A stretch of 64,000 bases of DNA from an uncultured Clostridia bacterium (lineage in GTDB: Bacteria > Bacillota > Clostridia > Christensenellales > Aristaeellaceae): contig CAKUFI010000006.1 in assembly GCA_934647305.1 (NCBI GenBank), positions 1 to 64,000 on the forward strand. The letters are read 5' to 3'. Position 1 is the first letter of the stretch; every line of letters starts with the position of its first letter. Made by a program: the position numbers and the translations under genes. The notes under the pieces were generated by a model that worked only from the letters and a program-made list of their open reading frames with translations, was not told the DNA's origin and searched no databases. This document shows positions 31,542 to 40,618 of the stretch, one piece after another.

Positions 31542-33188
31542 TTAGCGGGCGTAGTAGCGATCGGTCGCGGCCTGCTGGATGGCGATGACGTCGTCGATGC
31601 CCATCTGGTGCAGCTGCTCCACGTAGTCGTCCCAGTTATCCACGGTGTCTTCGCCGAAGACGATCTGGTAGATCTTGTCGTAGATGAAGGTCTCGATCTC
31701 GTTCATCGTGGTGACCTGCTTGGTGGATTCGTCGGCGGTCAGAGAGATGTTGCTGGGCACATGACGCTCAGAGTCGGCGTTGGCGGTCCAGGCTTCCCAG
31801 CACTGGGCGTTGCACTCGGCGCCGTACTGCATGTACTCCATCTCGGAGGCGTACTCAGAGGACAGGTTCTGAATGGTGTAGACGTAGCGGATGGAGTTGT
31901 ACTCCAGCTCGGGGTTGTGCAGGATGTAGTCGGAGAACTGGCGGGTGCCGTCGTCGTTGGTCCAGTGGATCTGCACGATCTCGTTCTTCTCGGGATGCAG
32001 CTGATCGACGCACTCGTTCACGCCGAACACCATCAGCTCGGTGCCTTCGTAGCTGTACAGCCAGTCAAAGGCCTTGAACGCCTTCTCGGGGATCTTGCAG
32101 GTGGTGGAGATGCCCCAGTACATGGTGTTGCCGCCGTTCTCGATCGGGCGGGCGAAGTGGTTCTTGGTGCCGATGGCCTCTTCGTTCTTGACGGGCGCGG
32201 TCAGGCCGATCAGGTTGAAGTCCTCGCCGCAGGCGCTCTTGCCGACCGCGATGCACTCCTGGGTTTCCCAGTTGCCGATGGCGACCATCGCCGAGCGGCC
32301 GGAGGTGACCATGGCCTTGGCGTCGGCATGCACGCGGCTGACGCAGTCCACGTCGATCAGGCCTTCGGAGTACCACTGCTTGAGCATGGCCAGGTAGTCC
32401 TTGTAGGCCGGCTCGAGCATGGAGTAGGTGACCTTGCCGTCTTCGCCGATCATGAACTTGTTGGTGGTGACGCCCAGCCAGGAGGCCAGGAAGTCGCCGT
32501 CATAGTAGTAGGAGCTGGTCAGCTTCTCGAGGGCCAGCGGGATTTCGATGCCGTCGTTCTTGAAGGCGACCAGCATGTCGTGCACCTGATCGATGGTCTC
32601 GGGCACGTCGATGCCCAGCTTGTCGAGCAGGTCTTCGCGAACGACCATGCCGGTGTGCTGCATGCCCAGAACCGGGACGCGCTGAGAGGCGGCGCCGAAG
32701 CGGTACATGCCTTCATCGGTCATGAAGTTGCGGGTGGCCTGAGCGTCCCAGTTCTTGTGGGCCTCGGTCAGGTAGTGATAGCCGTACTTCTCGATCATGG
32801 GGTTCAGGTCGACCAGGATCTTGTCCTTGATCGCGCCTTCCACGCCGCCGGCGTAGTAGGTCTTCCAGTTGCCGGTCGCCCACATGTCCGGAAGGACCAT
32901 GGAAGCGATGGTGGTCATGAAGTAGGAGCCGTCATCGTTCTCCGGCGGATGAACAAAGGTGAAGTTGAGTCCGGTACGCTTGGCCCATTCGAGGACCGCA
33001 GTGTGGGTATCGTAGGTCAGCATGGCTTTCTCCGAGCCCTTTTCCATGGCCATGTAGATCGACAGCGTTTCGGTGCCGTCGCCGATGGGCAGGTCATAGG
33101 CCTCGGGGACGTCGTAGATGGCGAATGCGCAGGTGCTCGACAGCACGAGCAGCAAAGCCAGCAGCAGGGATACCAGGGACTTCTTCAT
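31542..33188 (-). CDS. Large extracellular sugar-binding protein (LplA type)
   Basis: This 548-residue secreted protein of the large family-1 binding proteins has a signal peptide MKKSLVSLLLALLLVLSSTC with likely cleavage after AFA. The cysteine in SSTC lies inside the hydrophobic region and does not form a convincing lipobox. ATG 33188 follows GGAGG with normal spacing. It is the first gene of ABC operon 3, behind a TTTACA-N17-TAGAAT promoter, and divergent from the RCC1 lipoprotein gene. It should feed the LplB/YtcP pair downstream. Confidence 0.93.
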   Translation of the reverse strand: MKKSLVSLLLALLLVLSSTCAFAIYDVPEAYDLPIGDGTETLSIYMAMEKGSEKAMLTYDTHTAVLEWAKRTGLNFTFVHPPENDDGSYFMTTIASMVLPDMWATGNWKTYYAGGVEGAIKDKILVDLNPMIEKYGYHYLTEAHKNWDAQATRNFMTDEGMYRFGAASQRVPVLGMQHTGMVVREDLLDKLGIDVPETIDQVHDMLVAFKNDGIEIPLALEKLTSSYYYDGDFLASWLGVTTNKFMIGEDGKVTYSMLEPAYKDYLAMLKQWYSEGLIDVDCVSRVHADAKAMVTSGRSAMVAIGNWETQECIAVGKSACGEDFNLIGLTAPVKNEEAIGTKNHFARPIENGGNTMYWGISTTCKIPEKAFKAFDWLYSYEGTELMVFGVNECVDQLHPEKNEIVQIHWTNDDGTRQFSDYILHNPELEYNSIRYVYTIQNLSSEYASEMEYMQYGAECNAQCWEAWTANADSERHVPSNISLTADESTKQVTTMNEIETFIYDKIYQIVFGEDTVDNWDDYVEQLHQMGIDDVIAIQQAATDRYYAR

Positions 33189-33308
33189 AGGGGATACCTC
33201 CTCGATATATTTCCAGGGGACGAACCCCGGGAGTTCACCTCTTTGCAAGCCTTCGTTAACTGGTATGAAACGTCCATAAAACCGTGCCGTTATTTACCAG
33301 CCATCATG

Positions 33309-33337
33309 ATTCTACACCATATTCTGGGTTTTGTAAA
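33309..33337 (-). promoter_or_regulatory. Promoter of ABC operon 3
   Basis: On the minus strand TTTACA (33337-33332) and TAGAAT (33314-33309) are 17 bases apart, about 120 bases upstream of the binding-protein start. The 33189-33519 gap holds this and the divergent RCC1 promoter, and otherwise AT-rich DNA with no gene. Confidence 0.6.
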
Positions 33338-33450
33338 GTCCTTTTGCACAATTCCTTTAACTTTTTTTCACCGTTTCGCCGCTTCCCCTATTTATACGGC
33401 GGTTTAAGGCAGAAATATTCAGCACGCGCACAATTTTTCTCGGAAACGTA

Positions 33451-33479
33451 TTGCCTTTTCAGCGCACATATGTTAAAAT
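33451..33479 (+). promoter_or_regulatory. Promoter of the RCC1-repeat lipoprotein gene
   Basis: TTGCCT (33451-33456), 17 bases, TAAAAT (33474-33479), followed 41 bases later by the ATG with AAAGGAGG upstream. Confidence 0.65.
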
Positions 33480-33519
33480 GCAGTTACCGTTATTTCATTC
33501 AAAAAAGGAGGCCCTTATA

Positions 33520-34815
33520 ATGAAAACAACCGCCCGCATGCTCTGCCTGGCCGCCCTGGTGACGGCGCTGACCCTGACCTCCGGCTGCTCCTCCAAGGAT
33601 TCCAAACAGCCGACTTCCGCCGTGACCGATCCGCCCGCCGCCGCGCAGACCACCGCCGCGGCGACCGAAGAGGCAAAGGCCGAAGCGACAAGCGAGCCTG
33701 AAAAGCAGACTGAGGAAAGCAAGCCGCTCAACGACGACACTTCGGTCTCGACCATCGAGGTGGACGACAACGGCTGGATCGCGCTGGCCTGCGGCAACGA
33801 CTACGTGATGGCACTGCAGAAGGACGGCACGCTGTGCGGCTGGGGACGCAATACCTATGGCCAGGTGGGCTCGGCGACCTACAAGGAGCCCGACGTGAAG
33901 GCGGTGCAGCCGGTGCTCGAGCACATCGCCTCCTTCGCCACCGGCGAGCAGCACACCGCCGCGATCGATGAAAACGGCGTGCTCTACATCTGGGGTTCCA
34001 ACCACTCCGGCCGCCTGGGCGACGGCACCACCGCCGGACGCACCGCGCCCTATCAGAACGCGACGCTGCTTGCCCTGGGCAAAAAGGTGATTTCGGCCGT
34101 GCCCGGCATGAACTGCACGCTGGTGCTGCTCGAGGACGGCACGCTGTACGGCTTCGGCTCGAACAGCAAGGGACAGCTGGGCGTGGAGGGCAGCCAGTTC
34201 ACCCTGCCCGTCGAGGTGCTCACGAACGTAAAGGCCGCCTTTACCAACGGCGAGTTCTCCTTCGCCATCAAAAACGACGGCACGGTCTGGGCGACCGGCA
34301 GCAACAAGCGCGGCCAGCTGGGCACCGGCGACACGGAGAGCCTGACCGCATGGACGCAGGTCAAGGTGCCCGAAAACGTGAAGACCTTCGCGCTGGGCGA
34401 GGAATTCTCGCTGGCGCTGACCGAGGACGGCGCGGTCTGGGCGGCCGGCAGCAACAAGCGCGGCCAGCTCGGCCTGGGCGTGGACGACGCGTCGGTTGCT
34501 GCCTGGACGAAGGTCGCCGACGGCGCCGAGCAGATCTACGCGGGCGTGGAGACCGCCGGCATGCTCAAGACCGACGGCACGCTCTGGCTCTGGGGCGGCA
34601 ACAAGTACGGCCAGGTCGGCGACGGCACGACCGAGAACCGCAATGCGCCCGTCAAGGTTATGGACGACGTGCAGTCCGCCGACATCGGCGACGCGCACGC
34701 CGCCGCCCTCAAGAAGGACGGCTCGATCTGGGTCTGGGGCTACAACAAGTACTTCCAGCTCTGCGACGGCTCGAACGCCGACTCCCTCTCCCCCAGGCAG
34801 GTCGTGACGCACTGA
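33520..34815 (+). CDS. RCC1-repeat lipoprotein
   Basis: This 431-residue lipoprotein has a signal peptide with lipobox TSGC (Cys 22 region), an Ala/Thr/Glu-rich linker to about residue 80, and then a beta-propeller of RCC1-type repeats. The repeats read LCGWGRNTYGQVG, LYIWGSNHSGRLGDGT, LYGFGSNSKGQLG, VWATGSNKRGQLG, VWAAGSNKRGQLG, LWLWGGNKYGQVGDGT and IWVWGYNKYFQL, giving seven blades of about 50 residues. Such propellers mediate protein binding; the beta-lactamase inhibitor BLIP-II has the same fold. It faces outward on the membrane. It is divergent from ABC operon 3. The partner is unknown. Confidence 0.9.
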   Translation: MKTTARMLCLAALVTALTLTSGCSSKDSKQPTSAVTDPPAAAQTTAAATEEAKAEATSEPEKQTEESKPLNDDTSVSTIEVDDNGWIALACGNDYVMALQKDGTLCGWGRNTYGQVGSATYKEPDVKAVQPVLEHIASFATGEQHTAAIDENGVLYIWGSNHSGRLGDGTTAGRTAPYQNATLLALGKKVISAVPGMNCTLVLLEDGTLYGFGSNSKGQLGVEGSQFTLPVEVLTNVKAAFTNGEFSFAIKNDGTVWATGSNKRGQLGTGDTESLTAWTQVKVPENVKTFALGEEFSLALTEDGAVWAAGSNKRGQLGLGVDDASVAAWTKVADGAEQIYAGVETAGMLKTDGTLWLWGGNKYGQVGDGTTENRNAPVKVMDDVQSADIGDAHAAALKKDGSIWVWGYNKYFQLCDGSNADSLSPRQVVTH

Positions 34816-34827
34816 GGCTACGTTGGG

Positions 34828-35030
34828 GAACGCTGGGGAGACGACTTTTCTGACCGGGCAGTGCCCGGCCCCACTTGCTTCCGCGAACCCATAAGAAATG
34901 CACGCGGTATCCAGAAGCAGGCAGAGCCACTCGGGTTTTCTGCGCCTCCCCAGACCCCTCACGAAAAGCGCCTGCAATAAGAACTTTGACGATCGGCGAA
35001 GGTGATTCTTGCCTGTGATGTAAATGGGAC
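34828..35030 (+). repeat. Composite repeat A/D, about 200 bp
   Basis: GGGGAACGCTGGGGAGACGA, TTTTCTGACC, palindrome CCGGGCAGTGCCCGG, CCATAAGAAATGCACGCG, right arm GCGCCTCCCCAGACCCC and tail GAAAAGCGCCTGCAATAAGA, then GACGATCGGCGAAGG and TTCTTGCCTG. It is nearly the same as 29080-29235 in the inner part. It begins 12 bases after the RCC1 gene stop. Confidence 0.85.
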
Positions 35031-35058
35031 GGGGTATAGCCGCGCCCGTCATACATAA

Positions 35059-35087
35059 CGCCTCCGAGGACGAACCCCGGAGGCGCT
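35059..35087 (-). terminator. Terminator-like hairpin of the LacI gene
   Basis: On the minus strand AGCGCCTCCGGGG and CCTCGGAGGCGT form a stem of nine or more pairs, about 40 bases after the LacI stop. There is no T run. Confidence 0.5.
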
Positions 35088-35125
35088 TGACTGTTCATGG
35101 ATTGTTAGCCATCCGACTGCGCGAA

Positions 35126-36094
35126 TCAGCCGCTCTGGTGCCGCAGCACGCTGCAGCGGGCGTACTCGACGACCGGCGTCTGCTCGCCGCGGATCTGGCC
35201 GAGCAGCACCTCGGCGGCGCGCTCCCCCATCTGCTCAAACGGGAACTGGGTGGTGGTCAAGGGCGGGTAGAGGTACTCGGAGTAGTTCTCGGTGTTGCCC
35301 GCGACGACCGGGAAGTCCTCGGGCACGCGATAGCCCTGTTCAAGCGCAAGGTGCAGCACCCTGCGGGCGGTGTCGCTCTTGTTGGCAATGACGGCGCGGA
35401 AATCAGGCATGCGCTCGGCGATCCGCGTGTCCGGGCAGAAGTCCGGCGCAAGGCCGCGCGCGCGCATGGTCTCGGTATAGCCGCGCAGGCGCTCGGTGAG
35501 CTCGGGGCCGTCCGCCGCGCCGTCCGGTTCGGGCGCGACGTAGGTGATCTCGCGATAGCCCTGATCGGTCAGGTAGCTGACCAGCGCCTCGATGGCGTTG
35601 TAGAAGTCGAAGTACAGGTAGTTCACGTCCGGCAGGCGCGACTGGCCGTGGATGATGACGCAGGGTATGCCCGCCTCGCGCATGGCGCGCACGTCGGCCT
35701 CCTCCTCGCAAAGGCGGTTGCCGCTGGGCGGAGCGACGTAGATCACGCCGTCCATGCGCCCGTTCTGGTAGTACTCAAGCTGCGCGCCCTGCGGACAGAG
35801 CAGCACCGCGTAGTTTTCCCGTGCGGCGTGGGCGACGATGCCTTCAAGGAGCTTGACGAACACCCGCTCGCCCATCGACCAGTAGGTCACCACACCGAGC
35901 GTATGTGCCTGGCGCGCGCGCATGCTGCGGGCGATGCTGCTGGGGACGTAGGCAAGCTCCTGCGCGGCCTGACGCACCCGCTCGACGGTTTCCGGGGCGT
36001 ATTTTTTCTTGTCGGAGCCGTTGAGGATGTAGGAAACCGCCGAGATACTCACCCCGGCGCGCTGCGCCACATCCCTGATCGTGGGCCGCTTCAT
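35126..36094 (-). CDS. LacI family transcriptional regulator
   Basis: This 322-residue repressor has an N-terminal LacI helix-turn-helix (MKRPTIRDVAQRAGVSISAV, then hinge VRQAAQELAYVPSSIARSMR) and a periplasmic-binding-like sugar domain (HTLGVVTYWSMGERVFVKLL). The ATG at 36094 overlaps the stop of the NAD synthase gene as ATGA, with no clear ribosome site of its own. It is probably made by translational coupling to nadE; a GTG six codons upstream is the alternative. Regulation of a sugar operon is expected, but no target is adjacent. Confidence 0.9.
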   Translation of the reverse strand: MKRPTIRDVAQRAGVSISAVSYILNGSDKKKYAPETVERVRQAAQELAYVPSSIARSMRARQAHTLGVVTYWSMGERVFVKLLEGIVAHAARENYAVLLCPQGAQLEYYQNGRMDGVIYVAPPSGNRLCEEEADVRAMREAGIPCVIIHGQSRLPDVNYLYFDFYNAIEALVSYLTDQGYREITYVAPEPDGAADGPELTERLRGYTETMRARGLAPDFCPDTRIAERMPDFRAVIANKSDTARRVLHLALEQGYRVPEDFPVVAGNTENYSEYLYPPLTTTQFPFEQMGERAAEVLLGQIRGEQTPVVEYARCSVLRHQSG

Positions 36095-37989
36095 GGCAGG
36101 TCGTTCTGCCACAGCGCGCCGCTGGCGTCGGAGGGCATGCGCAGATCGCCGCGCGGCGACAGCGTGACCGAGCCGACCTTGGGGCCGTCGGGCAGGCAGC
36201 TGCGCTTGAACTGCTGGCTGAAGAAGCGGCGGCAGAATACCCTGAGCCAGGAAAGGATGGTCGCCTCGTCGTAGCGGTCGCCCAGGGCGTGCACGGCCAG
36301 ACGAAGCACCTTCTTCGGCGGGCAGGCACGGCGCAGCAGGTAGTACAGGAAAAAGTCGTGCAGCTCATACGGCCCGACCAGATCCTCGGTCTTCTGGGAG
36401 ATGTCGCCGTCCACCGGGGGCAGAAGCTCCGGACTGACCGGGGTGTCCAGTATGTCGAGCAGCACGCTCCTCAGCTCCTCGTCGCCGGCGTGGTCGGCCT
36501 CATAGCGCACCAGATAGCGAATCAGCGTCTTGGGGATGGAGCAGTTCACGCCGTACATGGACATGTGGTCGCCGTTGTAGGTCGCCCAGCCCAGCGCCAG
36601 CTCGCTCAGGTCGCCCGTGCCGATGACGATGCCGCCCTCCTTGTTGGCGACGTCCATCAGCACCTGCGTGCGCTCGCGGGCCTGGCCGTTTTCATAGGTC
36701 ACGTCGTGCACGCGCTCGTCCTGGCCGATGTCCCGGAAGTGTACGCGCACCGCGTCGGCGATGGGTATCTCGAGAAAGTCCATGCCCAGGCTGCGCGCCA
36801 GGATCTCCGCGTTGGAGCGGGTGCGCCTGGTCGTGCCGAAGCAGGGCATCGTGACCGCCTTGATGCCGGCGGGGTCGAGCGACAGCGCGCGGAAGGCGCG
36901 AGCCGTCACCAGCAGCGCGAGCGTCGAATCCAGCCCGCCCGACACGCCGATCACCGCGCACTTGCCGTGTATGTGGCGCAGGCGCTGCATGAGACCCTGC
37001 GTCTGGATGGACAGGATTTCCTCGCACCGGCGGTCGCGCGCGGCCGGGTCGCCCGGCACAAACGGCGTGGGACTCAGGCGGCGGGTCAGCTCTGTCTGCT
37101 CCATTTTCAGCGAGAAGGGCACGCGCGTGTAGCCCTCCTGCCGCCTGCCGAAGCTGCTCATCCGGCGGCGCTCGGCCTCAAGGTACTGCACGTCGATCTC
37201 GGAGATCAGAAAGCCGGTCGTAAACCGCTCGGACTCGGCCAGCATCGTGCCGTTTTCGCAGATCAGGTTGTGCCCGGCGTATACCATGTCCTGACTGGAC
37301 TCGCCCTGACCGGCGTTGGCGTAGATGTAGCCGCAGATCAGCCGCGCCGACTGCATCGACACCAGGCTGCGGCGATAGTCGCCCTTGCCCACGTTCTCGT
37401 CGCTGGCCGACAGGTTGACGATCAGGTTCGCGCCCGCAAGCGCGTGCTCGATCGAGGGCGACTGCGGCACCCACAGATCCTCGCACAGCTCGGCCGCCAC
37501 ACGAAGGGGCAGCTGCTCGCACTCGAAAAGAAGGCGATTGCCAAAGGGCACGTCCTCGCCTAGCAGGCGCACCGTGCGCATCGCGTCCTCGCCCGGCTCA
37601 AAGTGGCGCAGCTCGTAATAGACCGAATAGTTGGGGATGTTCCGCTTGGTCGTTACGCCCAGTATGCGCCCGCCCTTGACCGCCGCGGCGCAGTTGTACA
37701 GCCGCCCGCAGTCGGCAATCGGCAGACCCACAAACGTCAGAAGATCCAGCTCCTCGCTGGCGCGTTTGATCGCCGCAAGGCCGCTCAGCGCCCCGGCAAG
37801 CAGCGTGTCCTGCAAAAACAGGTCGGCCGCCGTGTAGCCGGTCACGCACAATTCGGGCAGCGCCAGCACCTTGACGCGCTTTTCCTCCGCCTCGCGCATC
37901 AGCGCAATGATGTTTTCCGTATTATATGCGCAGTCCGCCACCCGCACCTTCGGCGTTCCGGCGGCCACGCGCACAAATCCATCCTTCAT
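36091..37989 (-). CDS. nadE: Glutamine-dependent NAD synthase
   Basis: This 632-residue two-domain enzyme forms NAD from deamido-NAD, ATP and glutamine, the last step of NAD synthesis. The N-terminal nitrilase-type glutaminase domain (catalytic Glu in VLALPELCVTGYTAADLF, Lys in VTTKRNIPNYSVYYE, Cys in AAELCEDLWVP) is followed near residue 310 by the synthetase domain with the PP-loop GVSGGLDSTLAL and IGTGDLSELALGWATYNGDH. Length is normal for bacterial long NadE. ATG 37989 has GGAAGGA nine bases upstream; the ATG at 37998 is too near that site. It is followed by an overlapping LacI-type regulator. Confidence 0.96.
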   Translation of the reverse strand: MKDGFVRVAAGTPKVRVADCAYNTENIIALMREAEEKRVKVLALPELCVTGYTAADLFLQDTLLAGALSGLAAIKRASEELDLLTFVGLPIADCGRLYNCAAAVKGGRILGVTTKRNIPNYSVYYELRHFEPGEDAMRTVRLLGEDVPFGNRLLFECEQLPLRVAAELCEDLWVPQSPSIEHALAGANLIVNLSASDENVGKGDYRRSLVSMQSARLICGYIYANAGQGESSQDMVYAGHNLICENGTMLAESERFTTGFLISEIDVQYLEAERRRMSSFGRRQEGYTRVPFSLKMEQTELTRRLSPTPFVPGDPAARDRRCEEILSIQTQGLMQRLRHIHGKCAVIGVSGGLDSTLALLVTARAFRALSLDPAGIKAVTMPCFGTTRRTRSNAEILARSLGMDFLEIPIADAVRVHFRDIGQDERVHDVTYENGQARERTQVLMDVANKEGGIVIGTGDLSELALGWATYNGDHMSMYGVNCSIPKTLIRYLVRYEADHAGDEELRSVLLDILDTPVSPELLPPVDGDISQKTEDLVGPYELHDFFLYYLLRRACPPKKVLRLAVHALGDRYDEATILSWLRVFCRRFFSQQFKRSCLPDGPKVGSVTLSPRGDLRMPSDASGALWQNDLP

Positions 37990-38078
37990 ATCGCTCATTC
38001 CTTCCAGGTCAGTCTCCGTCTATTATACCGCATCCCGCGAAAGAAAACAAACGCTTCCCGGTTAAAGTGAACCCGCGC

Positions 38079-38330
38079 CGCGCTTCATTCGGGGATGTGT
38101 ATCGGATTCCGTGCTTTCCTCCCGCGCTTCATTCGGGGTTGTGCATGGCTCGCAGTTCTTTCATCATGCGGATCAATGTGCTTTCCGGGTGGGGTCTGGG
38201 GAGGCGCGAAAAGGCTGCGTGTCCCCCGCTTGCTTTTGTTTAGAAACCGCATTGCTTTTCGTCCGGCGGCAGCAAGTGGGGCCGGGCACTGCCCGGTCAG
38301 AAAGTCAGCCTCCCCAGCGTAACCCCCGCG
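38079..38330 (-). repeat. Composite repeat A/D overlapping the glycosidase-like gene 3' end
   Basis: On the minus strand TACGCTGGGGAGGCTGACTT, the palindrome CCGGGCAGTGCCCGG, CCCCACTTGCTGCCGCCGG, about 45 inner bases, right arm GCGCCTCCCCAGACCCC, tail GAAAGCACATTGATCCGCAT, and then two copies of CACA-CCCCGAATGAAGCGCG-type sequence. The stop codon of the gene at 38297 lies inside the left arm. Confidence 0.8.
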
Positions 38331-40468
38331 TCTCCCCGCACGTAGCGGCGGTTGCCGGCGGGCAGGAGACAGGAATCGCCGTCCTCGGTCACCTCGAGCG
38401 GCTCGCCGCCCAGGCTGCTTAGCAGGGTGAACTGGCCTTTTCTGAGCGGCAGGCGCAGCACGCCCTCGCCGTCGCGGTGCCAGTAGACCAGCCAGTCCTC
38501 GCCGTTTCTTTCAAAGCGGTAGACGATGACGCGCTCGTCGGGATAAGGCAGGCGCTCGCAGGCGGCCAGCTCGTATTCGCCCGCCTCATTGATGAGCAGG
38601 ATGTGCTCCTGATCGAGGTTCTTCAGCTCGTCCTTCTGCGCCTGCGTCAGCCAGTTTTTCGCGCGCACGTCCTCCCATCGCCTGAGCGCCTCGAGGATGT
38701 CGCCGGTACGCGGGTGCTTTTTGAAGGCGGCCAGATTGCCCATCAGCGTGGCCGGACAGTCCCAGGCGGCGGCGCGGCTGGTGGCGTACTCGAACATGTC
38801 GCTCTGCGTGCCGCAGACGCTGTGCGTCTCGTCCCCGCCCGCGGCGGCCGGCAGACAGAACGCCCACCAGCCGAAGTTCAGCCGGGTGAAGTCGCAGCGC
38901 ATGCGCGGGGCCTCCTCGGCCGGGAAGCGGCGGATCATCTCCTTGAACTCCTCGGGCCGGAAGACGTCAAACGCGTTGCCGCCGCCGAACATGTGCCAGG
39001 AGAAGTGTGACTTGGCCGCGCCCTCGCAGTAGAGCGGCTCGGGGTCGAGTTTTTTGTACACGCGGTACTGCGCCCGGGGCACGTTGTACTCGAACGGCTC
39101 GTTCACGCCCTCGGAGCCGTCAAAATAGGCGTACTCGAAGCCGGCCGAATACACCCTCGCCAGCTTGTCCGCGATCTCGTCGGCCAGGCTTGAGTCCTGA
39201 TCGAGATAGACGCTGTGGCCGTGCCCGAACTCGCTCACGTCCAGCAATCCGCCCACCTCGCCGGCCGGGTGCGCCTGAATCGCCGTGTCGTACAGGCCGC
39301 GCGCGCAGCCGGTGAAGCGGTAGGGCCGCTCGGTCGTGTAGCCCTCATAGCCGATCAGCTCGCCGCCAAACTGCAGCACCCGGCAGCGGTCGCACAGCAC
39401 GGCGTCGGCCGGGTCTTCCTCGATAAACAGCTCGGTCGCCTGCGCGGAAAGCGGCCGGGAGAGCGTAAAGCGCCGGGTCTTGTGCAGGCGGTGGTCTGCG
39501 ACCGGGGTCACATAGCGGCTGCGGATGCCGATATGGGTCTGCAGGAAGTGAATCCCCGGCGTGAGGCCCGCCGACTTGACGCGCGCGAGCATGTCCCGAA
39601 GGTCGCTCCAGCCGTTCGGGTACTCGTCCCGGTAATCGCAATCGTCATAATTTCCGCAGGTATCGTAGCTTTCGCCGGTCTTGAAAATCGCGGTGTAGTA
39701 GATCAGCATCATCCGGAAGCCGCCCATTTTCGCGTAGCGGATGTGCTCGTCGACGTTTTCGGGGCTGACGTCGCCCGTCCAGTAGGCCGAGGCGTTAATC
39801 ATCTCGCCCCGGCGGCTCTTCACGCCCCGCGGCAGGCCGAAGTCCGCCTCGAACGACTCCACATCGTCCAGGAAGCGCGCCGTCTCGTCGGCGATCAGCG
39901 CCGCGCCCGTGCCCTTGAGGCGAACGTCGCGCGCCGCGTCGGCGGTCAGCACCCGGCAAAGGGGCCGCGTTTCCGAGTCGATGCGCGCCTCGGGGCCGGC
40001 GGCGAGCACGCACACCGCCGCCCGCTCGTCCCAGGCGACGTTCAGCCACTCGCCGAAGCGCTCGCGCGGCCTGACCGGAAGCTGGAGAAGGCGCATTTCG
40101 AGCACCGGCGGCGTTTTCATGCACAGGCCGGGGTAGGCCTCGGGCGGCACCCGGAAGTCCGCGAGCGTGAAGGCCGCGTAGTCCGGCGCCTCCTTTACCT
40201 CGATCACCGCCTCAAACGGCGCGATGTCAAAGCCCACGATCAGCTGATTTCCCTCCCGCCTGAGGCGGTTGGCCGGAAAGGTCGTGCGCTTGTTGGGGTG
40301 CGAGAGCTTGACCTCGTTATTGAAGGGGCGGGGCAGGGTCACGCTGAACAGGGGCAGCTCCTGGCCGCCCGCCAGGCATTCCTCGCCCGTTTTTTTCAGG
40401 ATCAGGCTGCGCGGCAGGCAGTCCTCCCCCACGCTCAGGACAAAGCGTTCGGTTTCGATTCGTATCAT
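38297..40468 (-). CDS. Uncharacterised glycosidase-like protein
   Basis: This 723-residue cytoplasmic protein has no signal peptide. The first 220 residues look like a beta-sandwich. The central part (about 230-600) has a TIM-barrel-like alternation with MINASAYWTGDVSPENVDEH, LTPGIHFLQTHIG, FEYAYFDGSEGV (Asp as candidate nucleophile) and MRCDFTRLNFGWWAF. The last 120 residues are a beta domain. This order is typical of glycoside hydrolases with accessory sandwiches, but I cannot assign a family. A TTGACA-N17-CATAAT promoter precedes it. The last residues TLGRLTF and the stop are encoded by a repeat. It is divergent from the SpoIID-like gene. Confidence 0.65.
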   Translation of the reverse strand: MIRIETERFVLSVGEDCLPRSLILKKTGEECLAGGQELPLFSVTLPRPFNNEVKLSHPNKRTTFPANRLRREGNQLIVGFDIAPFEAVIEVKEAPDYAAFTLADFRVPPEAYPGLCMKTPPVLEMRLLQLPVRPRERFGEWLNVAWDERAAVCVLAAGPEARIDSETRPLCRVLTADAARDVRLKGTGAALIADETARFLDDVESFEADFGLPRGVKSRRGEMINASAYWTGDVSPENVDEHIRYAKMGGFRMMLIYYTAIFKTGESYDTCGNYDDCDYRDEYPNGWSDLRDMLARVKSAGLTPGIHFLQTHIGIRSRYVTPVADHRLHKTRRFTLSRPLSAQATELFIEEDPADAVLCDRCRVLQFGGELIGYEGYTTERPYRFTGCARGLYDTAIQAHPAGEVGGLLDVSEFGHGHSVYLDQDSSLADEIADKLARVYSAGFEYAYFDGSEGVNEPFEYNVPRAQYRVYKKLDPEPLYCEGAAKSHFSWHMFGGGNAFDVFRPEEFKEMIRRFPAEEAPRMRCDFTRLNFGWWAFCLPAAAGGDETHSVCGTQSDMFEYATSRAAAWDCPATLMGNLAAFKKHPRTGDILEALRRWEDVRAKNWLTQAQKDELKNLDQEHILLINEAGEYELAACERLPYPDERVIVYRFERNGEDWLVYWHRDGEGVLRLPLRKGQFTLLSSLGGEPLEVTEDGDSCLLPAGNRRYVRGDAGVTLGRLTF

Positions 40469-40506
40469 GTTTTTTCTCCTTTATGCGCGGAATCCGCTTT
40501 GCCTTT

Positions 40507-40535
40507 ATTATGCAGGAAGGCATGCGCTTTGTCAA
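40507..40535 (-). promoter_or_regulatory. Promoter of the glycosidase-like gene
   Basis: On the minus strand TTGACA (40535-40530), 17 bases, CATAAT (40512-40507), about 40 bases from the start codon. Confidence 0.7.
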
Positions 40536-40618
40536 TGCGTTTCCGGGCGAAAAAAGCGCGAAACACGCATAGAGCCGCGCCGCGCGGGCATGCTAGTCAC
40601 CAACGGAGGTGTTTTGAA

